Origin: Isoetes taiwanensis
Taxonomy: Eukaryota > Streptophyta > Lycopodiopsida > Isoetales > Isoetaceae
Direction of reading: 5' to 3'
NCBI GenBank assembly: GCA_021234155.1
Contig: JAJEKV010000005.1
Location: 29,855,934-29,919,933, forward strand
Length of the DNA: 64,000 nt
Shown here: piece after piece, positions 21,464-33,411 of the stretch
Numbering within the stretch: position 1 is the first letter of the stretch
Layout: every line of letters starts with the position of its first letter
The notes under the pieces: model-generated
Databases searched by the model: none
What the model was told of the DNA's origin: nothing
Seen by the model: the letters and a program-made list of their open reading frames with translations, nothing else
Position numbers and translations under genes: made by a program

Positions 21464-22097
21464 TGATATGGAATACACAGAAAGAACACAAATTCATATT
21501 AGTTACCTCAAAGAATTCGATCTCTTCAACCCTGCATCAAAATAAACTCATTAGAGTAAAAGGGATTAGAGGAGGTAGCTCACCGCCCAACCGGGTCCTT
21601 CAGGAAACCGTATCCTGAGCCTGGAAATCGTTATCCAGGGAACTGAGAAATCATTATCTCAGCCTGATATGCACTCCAAAGGAAGGGTTTAAGGATGAAG
21701 GCAAAGTTTATGAAAGCAACAGGGGTTCAGGAGGCAAGAACAGGAATCTTGGCTGTGCAGTCCAGTCTGACCCACGGCCAGTCTTTTGGCGATATCTCAT
21801 GATCCAAAAAGAGTAAGCGAATGAACGACCTCAATCCGGAAACTAGACTCTGAGTGCTTTCCAATGAGCTCTTACTCGTGATAATCTGACTTATATTCGA
21901 TGAGATATGACCCTTTGAAGTTAGCCTTCTTAAAACTGCTATTTTTGGTCTGGATATTATCAAGGAGATTAACTTGGCTTAACACAAGGATAATTTCCTT
22001 AGGGTATCAAATAAAGGTTAAGACTCCATAATAAGGTTATTTGAGTGCATAACAGTGGACCACACCCCCGAGATACTAGGGAAAAACCATCATATCA
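21464..22097 (-). repeat. Complete 5' LTR of element C
   Basis: 634 bases with perfect 7-bp terminal inverted repeats TGATATG/CATATCA. Positions 21788-21909 contain the 122-nt module described in the findings. Confidence 0.9.
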
Positions 22098-23502
22098 AAA
22101 ATGAAGCAGCCAACAGAAAGTATGGGACTATTTTGCCATGCAAAATTTATTTAAGAAGAAATATGTTAAAAAACAGAGGCTGGAATCGACGAAGAAAATA
22201 AAGAGACAAAAGAAAGATGAAGGATGACAAACTTTATTTAAATAGCAAAGAGCGACTCACATGTCATCGATCCGCGAAAATAAAATCTCAGAGAATGCCA
22301 TCGATCATGCCATCAAATCAAACTTCTAAGGTCGTGTGAGCATGCATTTTTAGGTCAGAAGATCAGCCGGGACACATTGCTACTTATTGCAAGGCCTTTT
22401 TATCAACTCCCCATCGACATTTTCTCATCCCCCCTCTCTCTCTCCCTCCCCCAATTTTAGCGTAAAGTATATGGGATGTGGCATTGTGATCTATCCCTCT
22501 ATTTAAGGAGTTTTTTTTTTTTTTTTCATGATCACCGGTCTCTGATTTTTAGTAAGTTTATTTTTTCTCATGGTTGTTCTTTAAAAATTTGCAGGCACAG
22601 GCCGGGGGTATCTACCTTCTTTATACGGGGCATGCCACCTGCGTGCATAGGGTAGCCCTAGTATATGTGTTTTTGATAAGCAAATTTGACCCCTTTTCGT
22701 ATGGTTTTGTAACTAGAAGAACATCGAAAAACCCTATGATCCTTAGTATACAAATGGAGAAGGGTAAAAAACGTCCCCTTCTATTAATGCACGTGGATTT
22801 GACAGGTTCCACAAGGTGACGTCCCCTTGGTACAAGATGGCAGGCGACTTCAGCTTCTTCTTTCCTTGGGGGATTTTTACGAGCAATTTAGTCAGTCTTA
22901 CCTTTGTCGAAGCCTATTGTCAAAGGCTTATCATTAGTGTTTTTCCTCGAAAAACCAGGAAGGTCGGCGTGGTTGAACTCCAATAAGAAGCTTTTAACAA
23001 GCACCTCAATTGGCATTCGTTAGAAATTATGTTTTGGAGTCCAACTTGTATAATTGGACATTCCCAAAATTCCTTTTTTTTTTTTAATTATTCTGGGTAG
23101 TTTGCAGGTGTATGACTACCCACTTCCAACCAATAGAAAAATCTGCTCAAATAAATGAGATGCCTATCTATTGGTATTTGCTCATCTGTGGTAAGATCCT
23201 AAATTACCATTCAATGCCTCATCGTGACAGTGGCCATGCATCATTGTAGACTTGATAGGGGAAGGACCCACTTCAACCATGTCTAGTGGTGAGGGTGGGA
23301 CCCATTTGCGTGTGTCGTAAATAGTCATAAAATCTACAGCTTCAGGTAGATGTTGAAATACTGTCTGTCTATTTCTTAAATCCTATACAGGGAGAAGTTT
23401 ATAAATGCTTAAATTGACCATTTTTTGCATTTCTTTCCTTATTCTGGTCTATTTTATTTCAATTGCAACACATATATGATGACCGTTGAAGATGACTTGA
23501 TT
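22098..23502. other. Non-coding, no gene recognised
   Basis: About 1.4 kb with pyrimidine-rich and poly-T tracts (22430-22530, 23070). A plus-strand frame at 22574-22819 has no recognisable motif. The first 100 bases after element C could be continuing LINE sequence, but this is not certain. Confidence 0.35.
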
Positions 23503-24213
23503 CACTACTACAGAATAGGCAGTTTGCGACGTCGTTTGCGACGTCTTAGACATGAAACGTCGCATGCACACGCTTTAATAACGTTTCCCGCTCGTCGCAA
23601 ATGACGTCGCCGTGGATTCGTCGCAACGCGACGTCACTTTGCATGTGCAATGTATTAGCGACGTCATGGACGTCCTAAATACGTACAAAATATGTCCTTA
23701 TGACGTTTTACAGACGTCGCTCATATGTTGCTAAGACGTACATATATGTGTGCCCAAAATGTTTTTTCGTGGAGTTACAGGCCTAACCTTTGGCTAACAA
23801 ACCTGAGACCTTACCAACATCTCAATAATTTATATTTGTATATATTTTGTGTTTATTCTTTAAGTCGCAATGAGACGTTGCAGTTGCGACATCTCACGTT
23901 GTAATGACGTTGCACTTGCGACGTGATACGTCACTAGTGCGGCGTGGCACGTAGTAGGCCATTGCGACGTCTGGCCAGACGTTCCAACTGTGATGTCTGA
24001 CGTTCTATCTGCGACGTTGTTTGAATTTTCTCCAACGTCGTAGGAACGTACTCGATTTTTGCCATTGCGACGTCTGACCAGACGTTCCAACTGCGAGGTG
24101 GGACGTTCTATCTGCAACGTCATTTAAATTTTGTGCGACGTCATGGGAATGTATGCGATTTTTGCGACGTGGACGTTTTGTATACGTCGCAAACAGCCCA
24201 TCCTCTAGTAGTG
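23503..24213. mobile_element. Non-autonomous CACTA (En/Spm) element
   Basis: 711 bases bounded by CACTACTACAGAATAGGC and, at the other end, the complement of CACTACTAGAGGATGGGC. The terminal inverted repeats match at about 26 of 30 bases and run into GTTTGCGACGT on both sides. The insert is flanked by a perfect 3-bp duplication ATT (23500-23502 and 24214-24216), the CACTA hallmark. Subterminal regions are packed with GCGACGTC-type repeats in both orientations, as expected for transposase binding. No transposase is encoded, so it depends on an autonomous relative. Confidence 0.92.
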
Positions 24214-26529
24214 ATTTAGAAGAAAGATATTATATTTATCAACATAGATTTTATGATGTAAGGGGCAGTAATAGGAACAAGACATGGGCATAACAATGAC
24301 CAGCATGAGTAGAGAAGCTAAAAATGTGCGATGGAAAGAATGTTGGAGGCATTACTTAGGAGGGCATATTCTCAACTAGTAAGCGAAAGGCTCCACCATT
24401 GAAAGAAGCAAGAATCATATGCCTCAGAAGATAGATAGAGAATAGGCTTAGGCAAAAAAATGTCTATTAGGAAGCCTATCTAGCAGGTAGTTGATGCATT
24501 TCATCGACTGGGCGTCCCTGAAGTATGAATGTTGCTCGACCCAAGGGGGCCTGTTGTCTCTGCTGTCTGGCTGAGCTAGAAGCTATTTTTGGCTTGCCTT
24601 ATTTGAGTAGCCTTTATCTGTCTTGCTGGACATATTTCAAGCAACTTGATGTGGGCAATAGCTACATTATCCACTTTAGCCTTCAATGCTTAGAGCTGAG
24701 AGCCTAGCTCTTGTTACTTCATCCTATGTTTATCCAATTCTCGCATGCAATGGTGCAACTGCTCATGAGCATCAACATGAAATACCTTACTTTACAAAGA
24801 AATTGTTTTGCACAACCCTCGATATCACCGTCTCGTCTGAGGACCGTTCCTCCAACCTGTAAAGTCTGAGGCCGCCCTAATGTCCTTGGCAAATGCTTTT
24901 TCCAGTGTTGTGAACCTGTGTTGAAGGACTTGAAGACGTTACTGCTGCATTTGGCTTTTCGTAATGGCTGCTTGAGCAACCCATTGGCAGTCATTTTTAC
25001 AACTTATAATTGAAGCTATGATATAGTCTCCTTAATTTTCCACTTAAAACATTTTCCATCTTGAAATATGGTTGTCTGGTTTGATTGACATCCTAGCTAG
25101 ATGAGCCCAGAGTTCGAGGATATCTGACCTAGCTTGCTACATTCAAACTGTGTTAGTTGAAGATGATCATCAAACTATTGTGCATGTTTTTCCATGCTAG
25201 AAATATGTTGCTTTTATGTAGCCAATTTTTTTTTCCAAAAATGTGGGCATCAAAGACTGTATTTTTTATCATTTTTAGTGCCTCAGGGAACATAGAAGCC
25301 AGCTTAGGGCCATTGAATAATCGCAGTTCGAAAGGAAAAACATGAGTCTGCCTTGGATAACAATAGTCTGCAGCAGATCAAGATCAATAGGTCTCGCAAT
25401 ACAAATCTTGATAAGGCCACTCATGATCGAGTGCTGGAGGTGCAATACCAGTCTAATTTGCAATGACCATAATAAACTCTGAATCCTACATCCCTGGAAG
25501 GAAGTCCTCAACGACAATCTAAAATAAGGCATGCAAGACATCTGGTTTGCCTACAAAAGAACCAGGAACATATTGCTGGTACAAAAGAAAATGCCACACG
25601 GTATCACACCACGTTCATTGAGTGCAGTGGCTAGGAGTAGAAAATGCCATGATCTTTTGCTATACCCTTGATGGATCAATGACCTGGAATATTTAACGTA
25701 TGCAGATGTGTAGACAATGACAACCCCATACGCTTCAAGTCTAAAAATGGGCCAATGAAGTGGCACACCATCGAGCATGCGGCAAGCTACTCCACATGGC
25801 GTCGATGGGCCCGTGACTAACTTGCATGACAGATCACCCAAAGTGCTCAAAGGCCATCGACACTTCTCCAATTCATAGAAAGATCTCCTTTGGTGGGAAT
25901 TGGACATCCATGGAGGTTTGCTTAGCATGCAATTACTGAAGATAGGATGCCACCTCTTCTAGTTATTATCCACGATAGTGGATATAGTCTCTGTCATACG
26001 AGAGGATGTGGTAGGATATGACTATACAACCGCTCAGAGGAACGTACATATGTAACTTGAGGAACGATATCAAATGGCCTCCAAGGGGTAGAAATCACTG
26101 TAGTCCAGGGTGCAACAACAAAAGATGCAGGCGCGGAAGCTGAAGTTGACATCATTCATCTGGACGGCAATGGTGGGAGCTCTTCTTGTCTTGAAGCACC
26201 TCCAACATGCGTTGGGGGTTGCATTTGCCCAGAAGAAACTCCAACATGTGCAGGATGGATAAGGTGTCCAAAAGTACTTCCACATGCATTAGAGGAACCC
26301 CTCTTTCAAGATCCTGTTGAGAGGTGCCACATAACATCCAAGTCCATTGGAGGTGCTGATGATCCAGAGCTCCTTCCAACTAGTGATGGGGCATTCCTTG
26401 CCCTGAAAGACCTCCACCATATGTCGGAAGTAATGAGTCTGTAACTCCACATCCAACAGAATCTCTAACATGTGTGGGAAGCACCAGTAGTGGCATGCAA
26501 TGAAATTGCAATCCAAGCTACAATAGAAG
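24214..26529. other. Non-coding or strongly decayed DNA
   Basis: No family is recognised. A minus-strand frame at 25551-25928 is open for 125 codons but shows no motif. At 26170-26500 the plus strand has degenerate short repeats of the form CTCCAACATGCG/CTTCCACATGCATT spaced 40-60 bases. Confidence 0.35.
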
Positions 26530-27520
26530 GGAAATCTTTATTTAAATTTCTTTCTGTCCTTCTTGTTATTCCCCTTACTACCACTCCTTATTTCCTTTCT
26601 TTTTCAGCTGGCCACTATGTTTGTAAATTCCTTGTTGTCGTAACAATATTCACGTTTAACATTTTTTCCCTTGTCAATGATCAAATATTTTAGATCAAAG
26701 ATTTGGTCCAACTCATTGGCTTCAAGCTTTCTCTAATTGCTAGTTAGATTACCCTATGTGTCATTGACTTCTATGACTACAATAAACAGTATTCCTAGTG
26801 ATAATATCCAGATGGTGGTCATAAAAAATAAAGGCAAGAGTGAGTCTTGACCAAATACAATACCCTCATATGTTGATTTGGTGTTGGCCAACCATGCAAT
26901 AAATAATTTCTTTAGATGATAGGCAACATTACACGTGATAATTTCTATGTCGCCTACTCACATATCTTTGAGGTATATTAAATAATTGAAACCTTACTTG
27001 ACAGCATGCACATTATTGTCAAGATATTGTCTTACACATTGACATTATATTTCTATACACACTTTTATAACCTTAGTCATAAAACATAATTACAAACAAT
27101 AGCATGTTGAAGTGAAAAGTTAGGGAGGAATATCCAAGGACACAAGAGCCGCCACTATTTGTATGCTTGTTTAAGGTTTGGCGGTTGCCATTGGTAACAA
27201 TGCATAATTGCATTTTGTCAATTGTTGTTTCAATCATATAAATATCTGCTTATGATAAGTATTTTCAATTTATATAAAGGAAGTTGCTCCGTACATCCTC
27301 GAAATGCGGTTAAATATAATATATGATGAGATAGAAGATGAGGTGACAAGGATTCTTGATAATACCAGAATAGTTTCTTTGTCTAAGTTCCAGTAGTGTT
27401 TGTCTTATGTAGACTGTTTCTTCATGACAAAGCATTTTCTAAGAGTAGGACGTCATCCTTTCGTTAGAATGCTTATAATTGCTATCTCCTTGCTAAGGAT
27501 TCCATAATCTTTTATGCTAA
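26530..27520 (+). repeat. Duplicated non-coding block S, copy 2
   Basis: Co-linear, diverged copy of 11470-12470 (see there). It contains one version of the GATTCTTGA ... GTCATCCTT segment that is doubled at 12341-12868. Confidence 0.7.
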
Positions 27521-27639
27521 TGATATGGTGGTCTGTCAAAAGCATGCACAACTCCCCTTTGCTTGATCAAGGTACTGGGTCGGCTCCATCTTGAATGGAG
27601 GGGACTACATGTATCGGGTTCATGCTTAGGGCTTAGGGT

Positions 27640-28182
27640 TTTTGCGACAGAATTTTGATCGGTCATATCTCTCACATCCGGTGTCAGATTTTCATGTGCT
27701 TGGGCTTGCTGGAAAGCTGGTTCAGAGATCTTTCCAAAGGTGTATGGTACCTGCATGCTTGGCTTTGTTTCTATGTTCAAATTGGCACTTTTCCGGGCTG
27801 TGTGCTAGGGTTTTGGCGGCAGAATTTTGATCGGTCATATCTCTCACATCCGGTGTCAGATTTTCATGTGCTTGGGCTTGTTGGAAAGCTGGTTCAGAGA
27901 TCTTTCCAATGGTGTATGGTATCTGCATGCTTGGCTTTGTTTCTGTGTTCAAATTGGCACTTTTCCGTGCTGTGTGCTAGGGTTTTACGTGGCAACCCGG
28001 TAGACACTTCGACGGATCTCTCACATCCGGTGTCAGATTTTCATGTGCTTGGGCTTGTTGGAAAGCTGGCTCAGAGAGCTTTCCAACGGTGTATGATACC
28101 TGCATGCTTGGCTTTGTTTCAGTGCTCAAATCTGCACTTTTCCGGGCTGTGTGCTAGGGTTTTGGTGGCAGCCGGTACACAC
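27640..28182 (+). repeat. Three-copy tandem array, 172-177-bp unit
   Basis: The string CTCACATCCGGTGTCAG occurs at 27671, 27843 and 28020, giving periods of 172 and 177 bases. Each unit continues TTTTCATGTGCTTGGGCTTG, GGAAAGCTGG, CTTTCC, then GCATGCTTGGCTTTGTTTC, and ends TGTGTGCTAGGGTTTT. The units are very similar. Their first 72 bases match the LTR module in element C by spacing and core motifs. Confidence 0.9.
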
Positions 28183-28787
28183 TAGATATCCAGAAGTCTA
28201 TTAGCCACTTTCCTTTTTGCCCCCTTTCAGCCCCTTTGCTCCCAACCCTAATTTGGGCAGTCAGAGCATACAAATTAATGTTGAGCTAGGCTCCAACATC
28301 TACCTGACATTGCCATAGCCCAACCAAGCGCCTCTTGGCCTTGCCTAGCCAGCCCACGACCACCGCCACCGCCTAGCCTTGCGGTTTGATAAGCCCCTGC
28401 CATAGCCTACCTAAACCTGTTTGACCTGCCATGGCCCAAGTCATACCCCAAGCCATGGCCCACGGACCACGGGATCCCAGGTGTGGACCCACACTTGGTT
28501 GGTGAGCTATCTCGGACCACGGCAACCCATCACGGGAAGGCCCAAACACACCAAAACCACCTGTTGACCCCACGCAGTCGAGCCCTCTTGGGAAGACCAT
28601 GAAGCGGGGCCACCAAGGAAGAGGCCTCGCAGAGGGAGAGATCGTCTTCCATGAAGAGGGAGGCTCGAGCCAAGGCCCGGTCGACCGACAGCGGGCCACC
28701 ACAGGGCAATCCGCCCGGTCGAACCTTGGAGCCGCATCGAGGCGAGGGTTGAGGCCAACAAAGGCGCGCTTGCGCCTCCCGGCGTAG

Positions 28788-29900
28788 GTGGAGAACATAA
28801 TATCTCTGGATGTTGCGCAGGCGATTGGTGCGAGAAAAACAACGAATCACGCAAGTGGAGGATCGTGGTATGCGGCAAAGTGCGATGATAGCATCCGCTT
28901 GCTACAATTTGAAAGACAGCAATACCGCGGAGCTTGCTTGCGATATGAGGGCTGTAGACACCGTGTTGTTGGCGCTGATGGAAGCCGGGGCGCAGGCGAG
29001 AACCGGTAGAGCAGAGACACTGTAACCTGTCTCGGATCCAGGCCGAGGTTGAGGAGGCTAAGGCCACGAGACGAGGAGCATGTGTCGCCTCCCCGCGCCG
29101 AGGTTGAGGAGGCCGCCATCGTGGAGACAAGGAGTCCGTGCTACTTTGGGAAGCTAGCCAGCGTAATCGAAAGCCGGAGTAAGGATTTAGCACGAGATCG
29201 AGCTGCTGAGCTTCGGGCGGCCGCTGCCCAAGAAGGCAAGGGGCCTCCATGCCGAGGCACATGAGCAACTCCGCCATTGCACGCCGGAGATGGCAAGACA
29301 TGACAACATCCCCGCAGGAACCGAGCCCGGACTCCGGAGAACGTAAAACCACGCAAAGAACACACCAACCCCGCAACCCACCAACCTACGTGGCGCCAAC
29401 CGGAACACTGCCGCGGACACATCGATCACGCCGCCGCCACCACCCCGCACCCGCCACAACCTATGCCTCACCCACCTCAACCAACACCGGGTGCGGCCTC
29501 CCCGCCGAGCCCGAGAAACAGACGCAGGAGCCGCAATGTGGTAGTGCGTAGGGCCCGGACGGAGGGAGTCGGAGAACATCTCACTTCCCGGACTCGCATA
29601 CGTATCTTGGACGGATGATGTTCCCGGCTTGTGACCATTGTAAAGGCGAAGTCGTCATGGAATTCAGCCTGATGGCGGGTGGTCATCTTCACAGCTTGAG
29701 AGCGTGCGTGCGCGGGTGGCCATCCCCGTCAAGGCCAAGGCCGAAGTTGAAGGGGACGGCTCTCAGACGCTGGACGGGACTTGACCCCCGCGACAAAGAA
29801 GAGACCGAGGCGTGAGCTGGCCAAAGTCGTGGGACTGCCGCCAGACATGGAGGGGGGCGGGGCTGGTCCGGAAGGATGCAGGAATTCGGTGCGCCCAAGC
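28788..29900 (+). pseudogene. LINE A ORF1-like region
   Basis: Short open pieces in changing frames suggest an ORF1: a helical stretch (LRRRLVREKQRITQVED; ELACDMRAVDTVLLALM) at 28810-29020, then a charged helix (LARDRAAELRAAAAQEG) near 29200, then Pro-rich sequence. No zinc knuckle or RRM could be identified. The assignment rests mainly on its position before the endonuclease. Confidence 0.4.
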
Positions 29901-30033
29901 GGGGATGCGGGCACTCGTGCCCTCGAAGTCCCTCTCGAGGGGCCCCGCCGCATGCATCCACATCTTCCGCTCCCCCTGGGACCACCACTACCACCGGACC
30001 TGAAGTGGCGATGCCTGCCACTAAATAGGGATC

Positions 30034-30830
30034 GTGCCTCAGCGTGGTATCCTGGAATTGCCGTGGCTTCCCATGGCAGAAGGGGGACAGTCTCAATTCC
30101 GTCGCCATGGACATGGACCTTATCTTCCTCATGGAAACATGGGAACATCTTTGCCGTGCCAGGGATACCAGCGCTACTCCGTCTTCAATGAGTGCACCGG
30201 GAAACGAGGACACGGAGGAATTGCGTGTTACTACCAGACAGCCTTGGCCCAATCGGTCTCCCTGTGCAAGGCAGACAGGCACAACAGATACCTGTGGGTA
30301 CGAGTGCAGAACAGCGATGGCAGCCCTCTCTTTGTGGCGGCTTGCTACTTCCCACATCTTTGAGAGCAACTTTTTACCACACGCACTTGGATGTGGATGT
30401 AGCGGGAGCCCTATGTCGATCTATATGATGACATCTGGCCCAGATGAGCAATTGGGCAAGGTCATGTTGCTTGGGGATTTCAATCTTGGCGCCGCGGGGG
30501 GAAGCGGATCCCAAAATTCGCACCTCTAGGCGAGGATGTGTTGCAAATGGACCCCGCAGAGATGGTTTGGCCAAGGGTGTCGATGACGGCCGGTGACCGC
30601 GGTATGGCCCGGCAACCGCCGCTTCTTTGGCGCGATATCTTTGACCGGTCATTTGCAATGGGTCGGCTTGATGGCCCCTCGGCCGCTTCACTTGTAGACG
30701 GGGAGAACCGGGGGCGACCCGGTGTGGTGGATTACGTGCTAGCGGACGAGCGCAATGCCTACACTTGGTCACTGCTTCCGGTTAATGGGGACGGTGGTCG
30801 GACGGGGAGGAAGTAGATTCCCATCCATCA
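30034..30830 (+). pseudogene. LINE A apurinic-type endonuclease domain
   Basis: Motifs of the exonuclease-endonuclease-phosphatase fold appear in order across frame changes: SWNCRGFPWQKG (30050), the catalytic LIFLMETWEH (30120), GHGGIACYYQTALAQ (30212), LGDFNLGA (30472), and DYVLADERNAYTWSLLPVN (30730). This domain nicks target DNA to prime reverse transcription. At least three frameshifts break it. Confidence 0.85.
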
Positions 30831-31089
30831 CCGTTCTTGCGGATAGATTGGCAGCCAACCGGAGCACCCATTGCCCCAACACCCCATGTACCCGCGATTC
30901 GCGTCTGGACTATGATCATCGCGGCGGTCTATGCGAGGATGCTTGAACATGAGTCTGCGGAAGTCTTGCAACTCCCCACACTTCAACGTGAGCGGCCCGG
31001 TGAACCGGCTCCTTCGAGGGTAGGCGCATCTTTGGGAGAGGCGGCTCTCGGCGATCCACGGGGGCTGCAACCACCTTCCCCTTAATCAC

Positions 31090-32620
31090 CGGTTCGATGG
31101 CCAATGTTCGGGGTGAAAGCGATGGCTCCGCCAAGTCTTTGGACCCCACCATTCGCCTGCGGGGCCGTCCGTCAATACCGCTCCTTCCTCAAGACCAAGA
31201 AAGCCGGTACCTTGCGAACTCGGCCAGCAGATGTTTGGTCTACTAGACCGCCACCCTAGGGCCTTACGGAGAAAGGTCTTGAGTAAGCCCCGCATGCCCA
31301 CAAAAATATTACCCCGGAACAATGGGTGAGATACTTTACGGCGGTGCATGACCCAATGGGAAGCCGGCAGCGATACCTCCATGACAGGCCTAGGCGGGTC
31401 ATTCTTGAAGGGGATGTCATAATGGGCCCGCAACGCCTAATGCGGGAAGGCGGCCGGATTTGGATGGTATGCGTGGGAGAGCTTCTCAAGTGGGCGGGCC
31501 CCCAATGGTCTTGCCTTCTCCAAAGACTCTTCAACGGGGGCATTGCAAGAAGGCTTACCCCCGCCTTTGGACTACCGGTAGAGTTGTGCCCATATACAAA
31601 GCGGGGGACCCCCACCTGACCCGACCAACTATCGTACCATTATGGTCGGGTTACACTTCTTTGCCAAGTTGCTTGCTTGGGATTCTTGAGCGGCCCGACA
31701 CTTTGGGCGGGAGGGATGGAGAAGTCTTGGGGCTCTCCGCTTGGCGGGGCTTACGCCCCGGCATTCTACTATTGACCATATCTTCACTCTGCGAACACTC
31801 ATAGAGGATAGCGGAATCAACGCCCGGAACTTTCTTTGTTGCTTTGTGGATTTCGCAAAGGTTTTGACCACGATTACTGCTCGGGGATAAGTTGTGGGGA
31901 CCCAGTTGAGGCGGTAGGGGACCCCGTCGACTTAGGAATGCTATTTACGGACTATCTGAGGCTTGCTCGATTAGTCTCACCGCTTGTCCCGGGAACCGTT
32001 GTTAGTAGCATTGGGGCGCTTAGGGGCTGCCCTCTATCCCCGACGCTCTTTGGCTTGTGCATTGACCAGCTAGAAGAATGGCTAGGCGAAAGGGGGAGGC
32101 ACTTTCGGTTGATGCACCACATAATCCCAGGCAACTCATATATCCGATGATGTTGACCTGCCGCATATACCCCGGAGGACATGCAACGCCACCGGATGCT
32201 TTGGACACTTTACTCGCCAATTCACCGGCATGAGAGTTAACTTGGCCAAGACGAGGGTGCTTTTTGGTCCCATCATCCGGCACCCACGCCTTCCCTCATT
32301 CACTTACCAGGGCAGGTAGTGGAGGTGGCTCGATCTTATAAAATACTATCTATCTATCTATAAGTATTTGGGCATTGAGTTTTCTACTACCACACCTTTG
32401 GGATGCATCCATCAGTTTCACCTGCAGTCCTTCGCGGAAAAGCCCTCGTATGCAATGCAAAACAACAGATCACAAAGGCGAGCTATATGCATGGGGTCAC
32501 CAGGCACACTTGTTCGGGGCCTTGCTTGAGCCGGTCCTCCTCTATGGGGCGAGATGTGGGGGGGCGGTGATATCCCTCACCACTTGGAGCGATCTAGAAG
32601 CAGTCTGAAGGCCTTCTTGG
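31090..32620 (+). pseudogene. LINE A reverse transcriptase
   Basis: RT motifs in order: PIYKAGD then PTNYRTIMV-like (31590-31640), STIDHIFTLRTLIEDSGI (31765), LCCFVDFAKGFDHDY (31830), the GALRGCPLSPTLFGLCIDQL block (32010), a degenerate catalytic box ISDDVDL (32142) where YADDVVLL is expected, and GMRVNLAKTRVLFGP (32230). Thumb-like sequence follows. Multiple frame changes make it non-functional as read. Confidence 0.87.
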
Positions 32621-32699
32621 CCCTGCACCGGAGTCAAATCCGCGGTCCCATATCGAGATCTTGCTCCAGAAACAGGCTTCCTTCCATTCTGAGGAGGGC

Positions 32700-33200
32700 T
32701 GCCTTTGGAGCGTCACATTATTTACTTCCGGAAGGTGGTGGCTATGGATGAAGCCCGGCTACCCAACCTTGCTTTGGCGTGGCGATGGGCCCTTGGCGAC
32801 TCAAAGCTTCTTTGGAAAGACAAGCAAGCCCGGTGGTTCTCGCGATGGAATGTGCAGAGGCACACGGATGTGGACCGGTGCATACAATCGAAGGAACGCC
32901 TTGTTGCCTTGAAGCGATACTTGGATGCTTGCTTCATGGCCAAGCTTTGGGATCGCGAGGCCTGTCACATGTCAAGGTGGCAAATTATCGGCCGCGGGTT
33001 AATCCCATGCTCACGAGGGGCCCACACCACTACTGCGCACCATCTACCCATGAAAAAAGTGCGGTGATTGCTTCCATTCGCATAGGTGCACACCATCTCC
33101 GCGTTGGGAGATGGATTGGGGGGCAGCGGGGAGGGGCCAGTCGTCGATCTTTATCAACATGGCACCATTGAGGATGAAAGTCCGCCCTCGGGCTTGTCCG
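32700..33200 (+). pseudogene. LINE A C-terminal domain
   Basis: Frames contain LLWKDKQARWFSRWNVQRH, ALKRYLDACFMAKLWDR and INPMLTRGPH-like sequence, then IEDES near 33170. The same order (LNGRFSQKIWDAV, HINPTLAPGP, VIEDESHTLTSC) occurs in LINE B at 45.7-46.05 kb, which helps define the reading frame of both. Confidence 0.7.
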
Positions 33201-33411
33201 TCTGCGAGCATATCCGGGCTTTCGGCTTCGGTTAGTTGTGCCCCATCGGGCCACATGAGCCTCTGAGTAAGGCCTCTGTAGGCTTGTTGGGATCGTACCT
33301 CGAGGAGGTAATGGATACGGACTTCGATTATGTCCCCTGTCCGGCATTAACCTCAGGTTGTGCTTGTGATTATGTATATAAGCGTGCGGTATGTCGGCAT
33401 CCTTATTGCTA

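Larger units (their letters stand above)
16232..22097 (-). mobile_element. Ty3/gypsy element C, nearly complete
   Basis: A minus-strand LTR retrotransposon of about 5.9 kb. It has a full 634-bp 5' LTR at the right, a PBS complementary to initiator Met tRNA, gag, PR, RT, RNase H, integrase with chromodomain-like tail, a polypurine tract, and a 3' LTR cut short at the left. Pol has one stop; gag-PR has one stop and two frame changes. The 3' LTR keeps only its first 237 bases. No target duplication can be checked because the left end is missing. Confidence 0.92.

Noticed and set aside
23860-24123. Minus-strand frame inside the CACTA element as a transposase fragment
   Set aside because: It consists of translated GACGT repeats and has no transposase motif.
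26070-26516. Cys/His-rich minus-strand frames as zinc-finger repeats
   Set aside because: Spacing of Cys and His is irregular, frames change, and the pattern reflects a degenerate DNA repeat.
27655-28185. 176-codon plus-strand frame across the tandem array
   Set aside because: Its repeated peptide follows the nucleotide repeat, and the unit length is not consistently a multiple of three. The conserved spacing matches the LTR module at DNA level, so coding is unlikely.
29187-29579. Long minus-strand open frames over LINE A, e.g. 28507-29376 and 29187-29579
   Set aside because: They lie antisense to a GC-rich LINE whose plus strand carries recognisable motifs; GC-rich DNA gives long antisense frames by chance.
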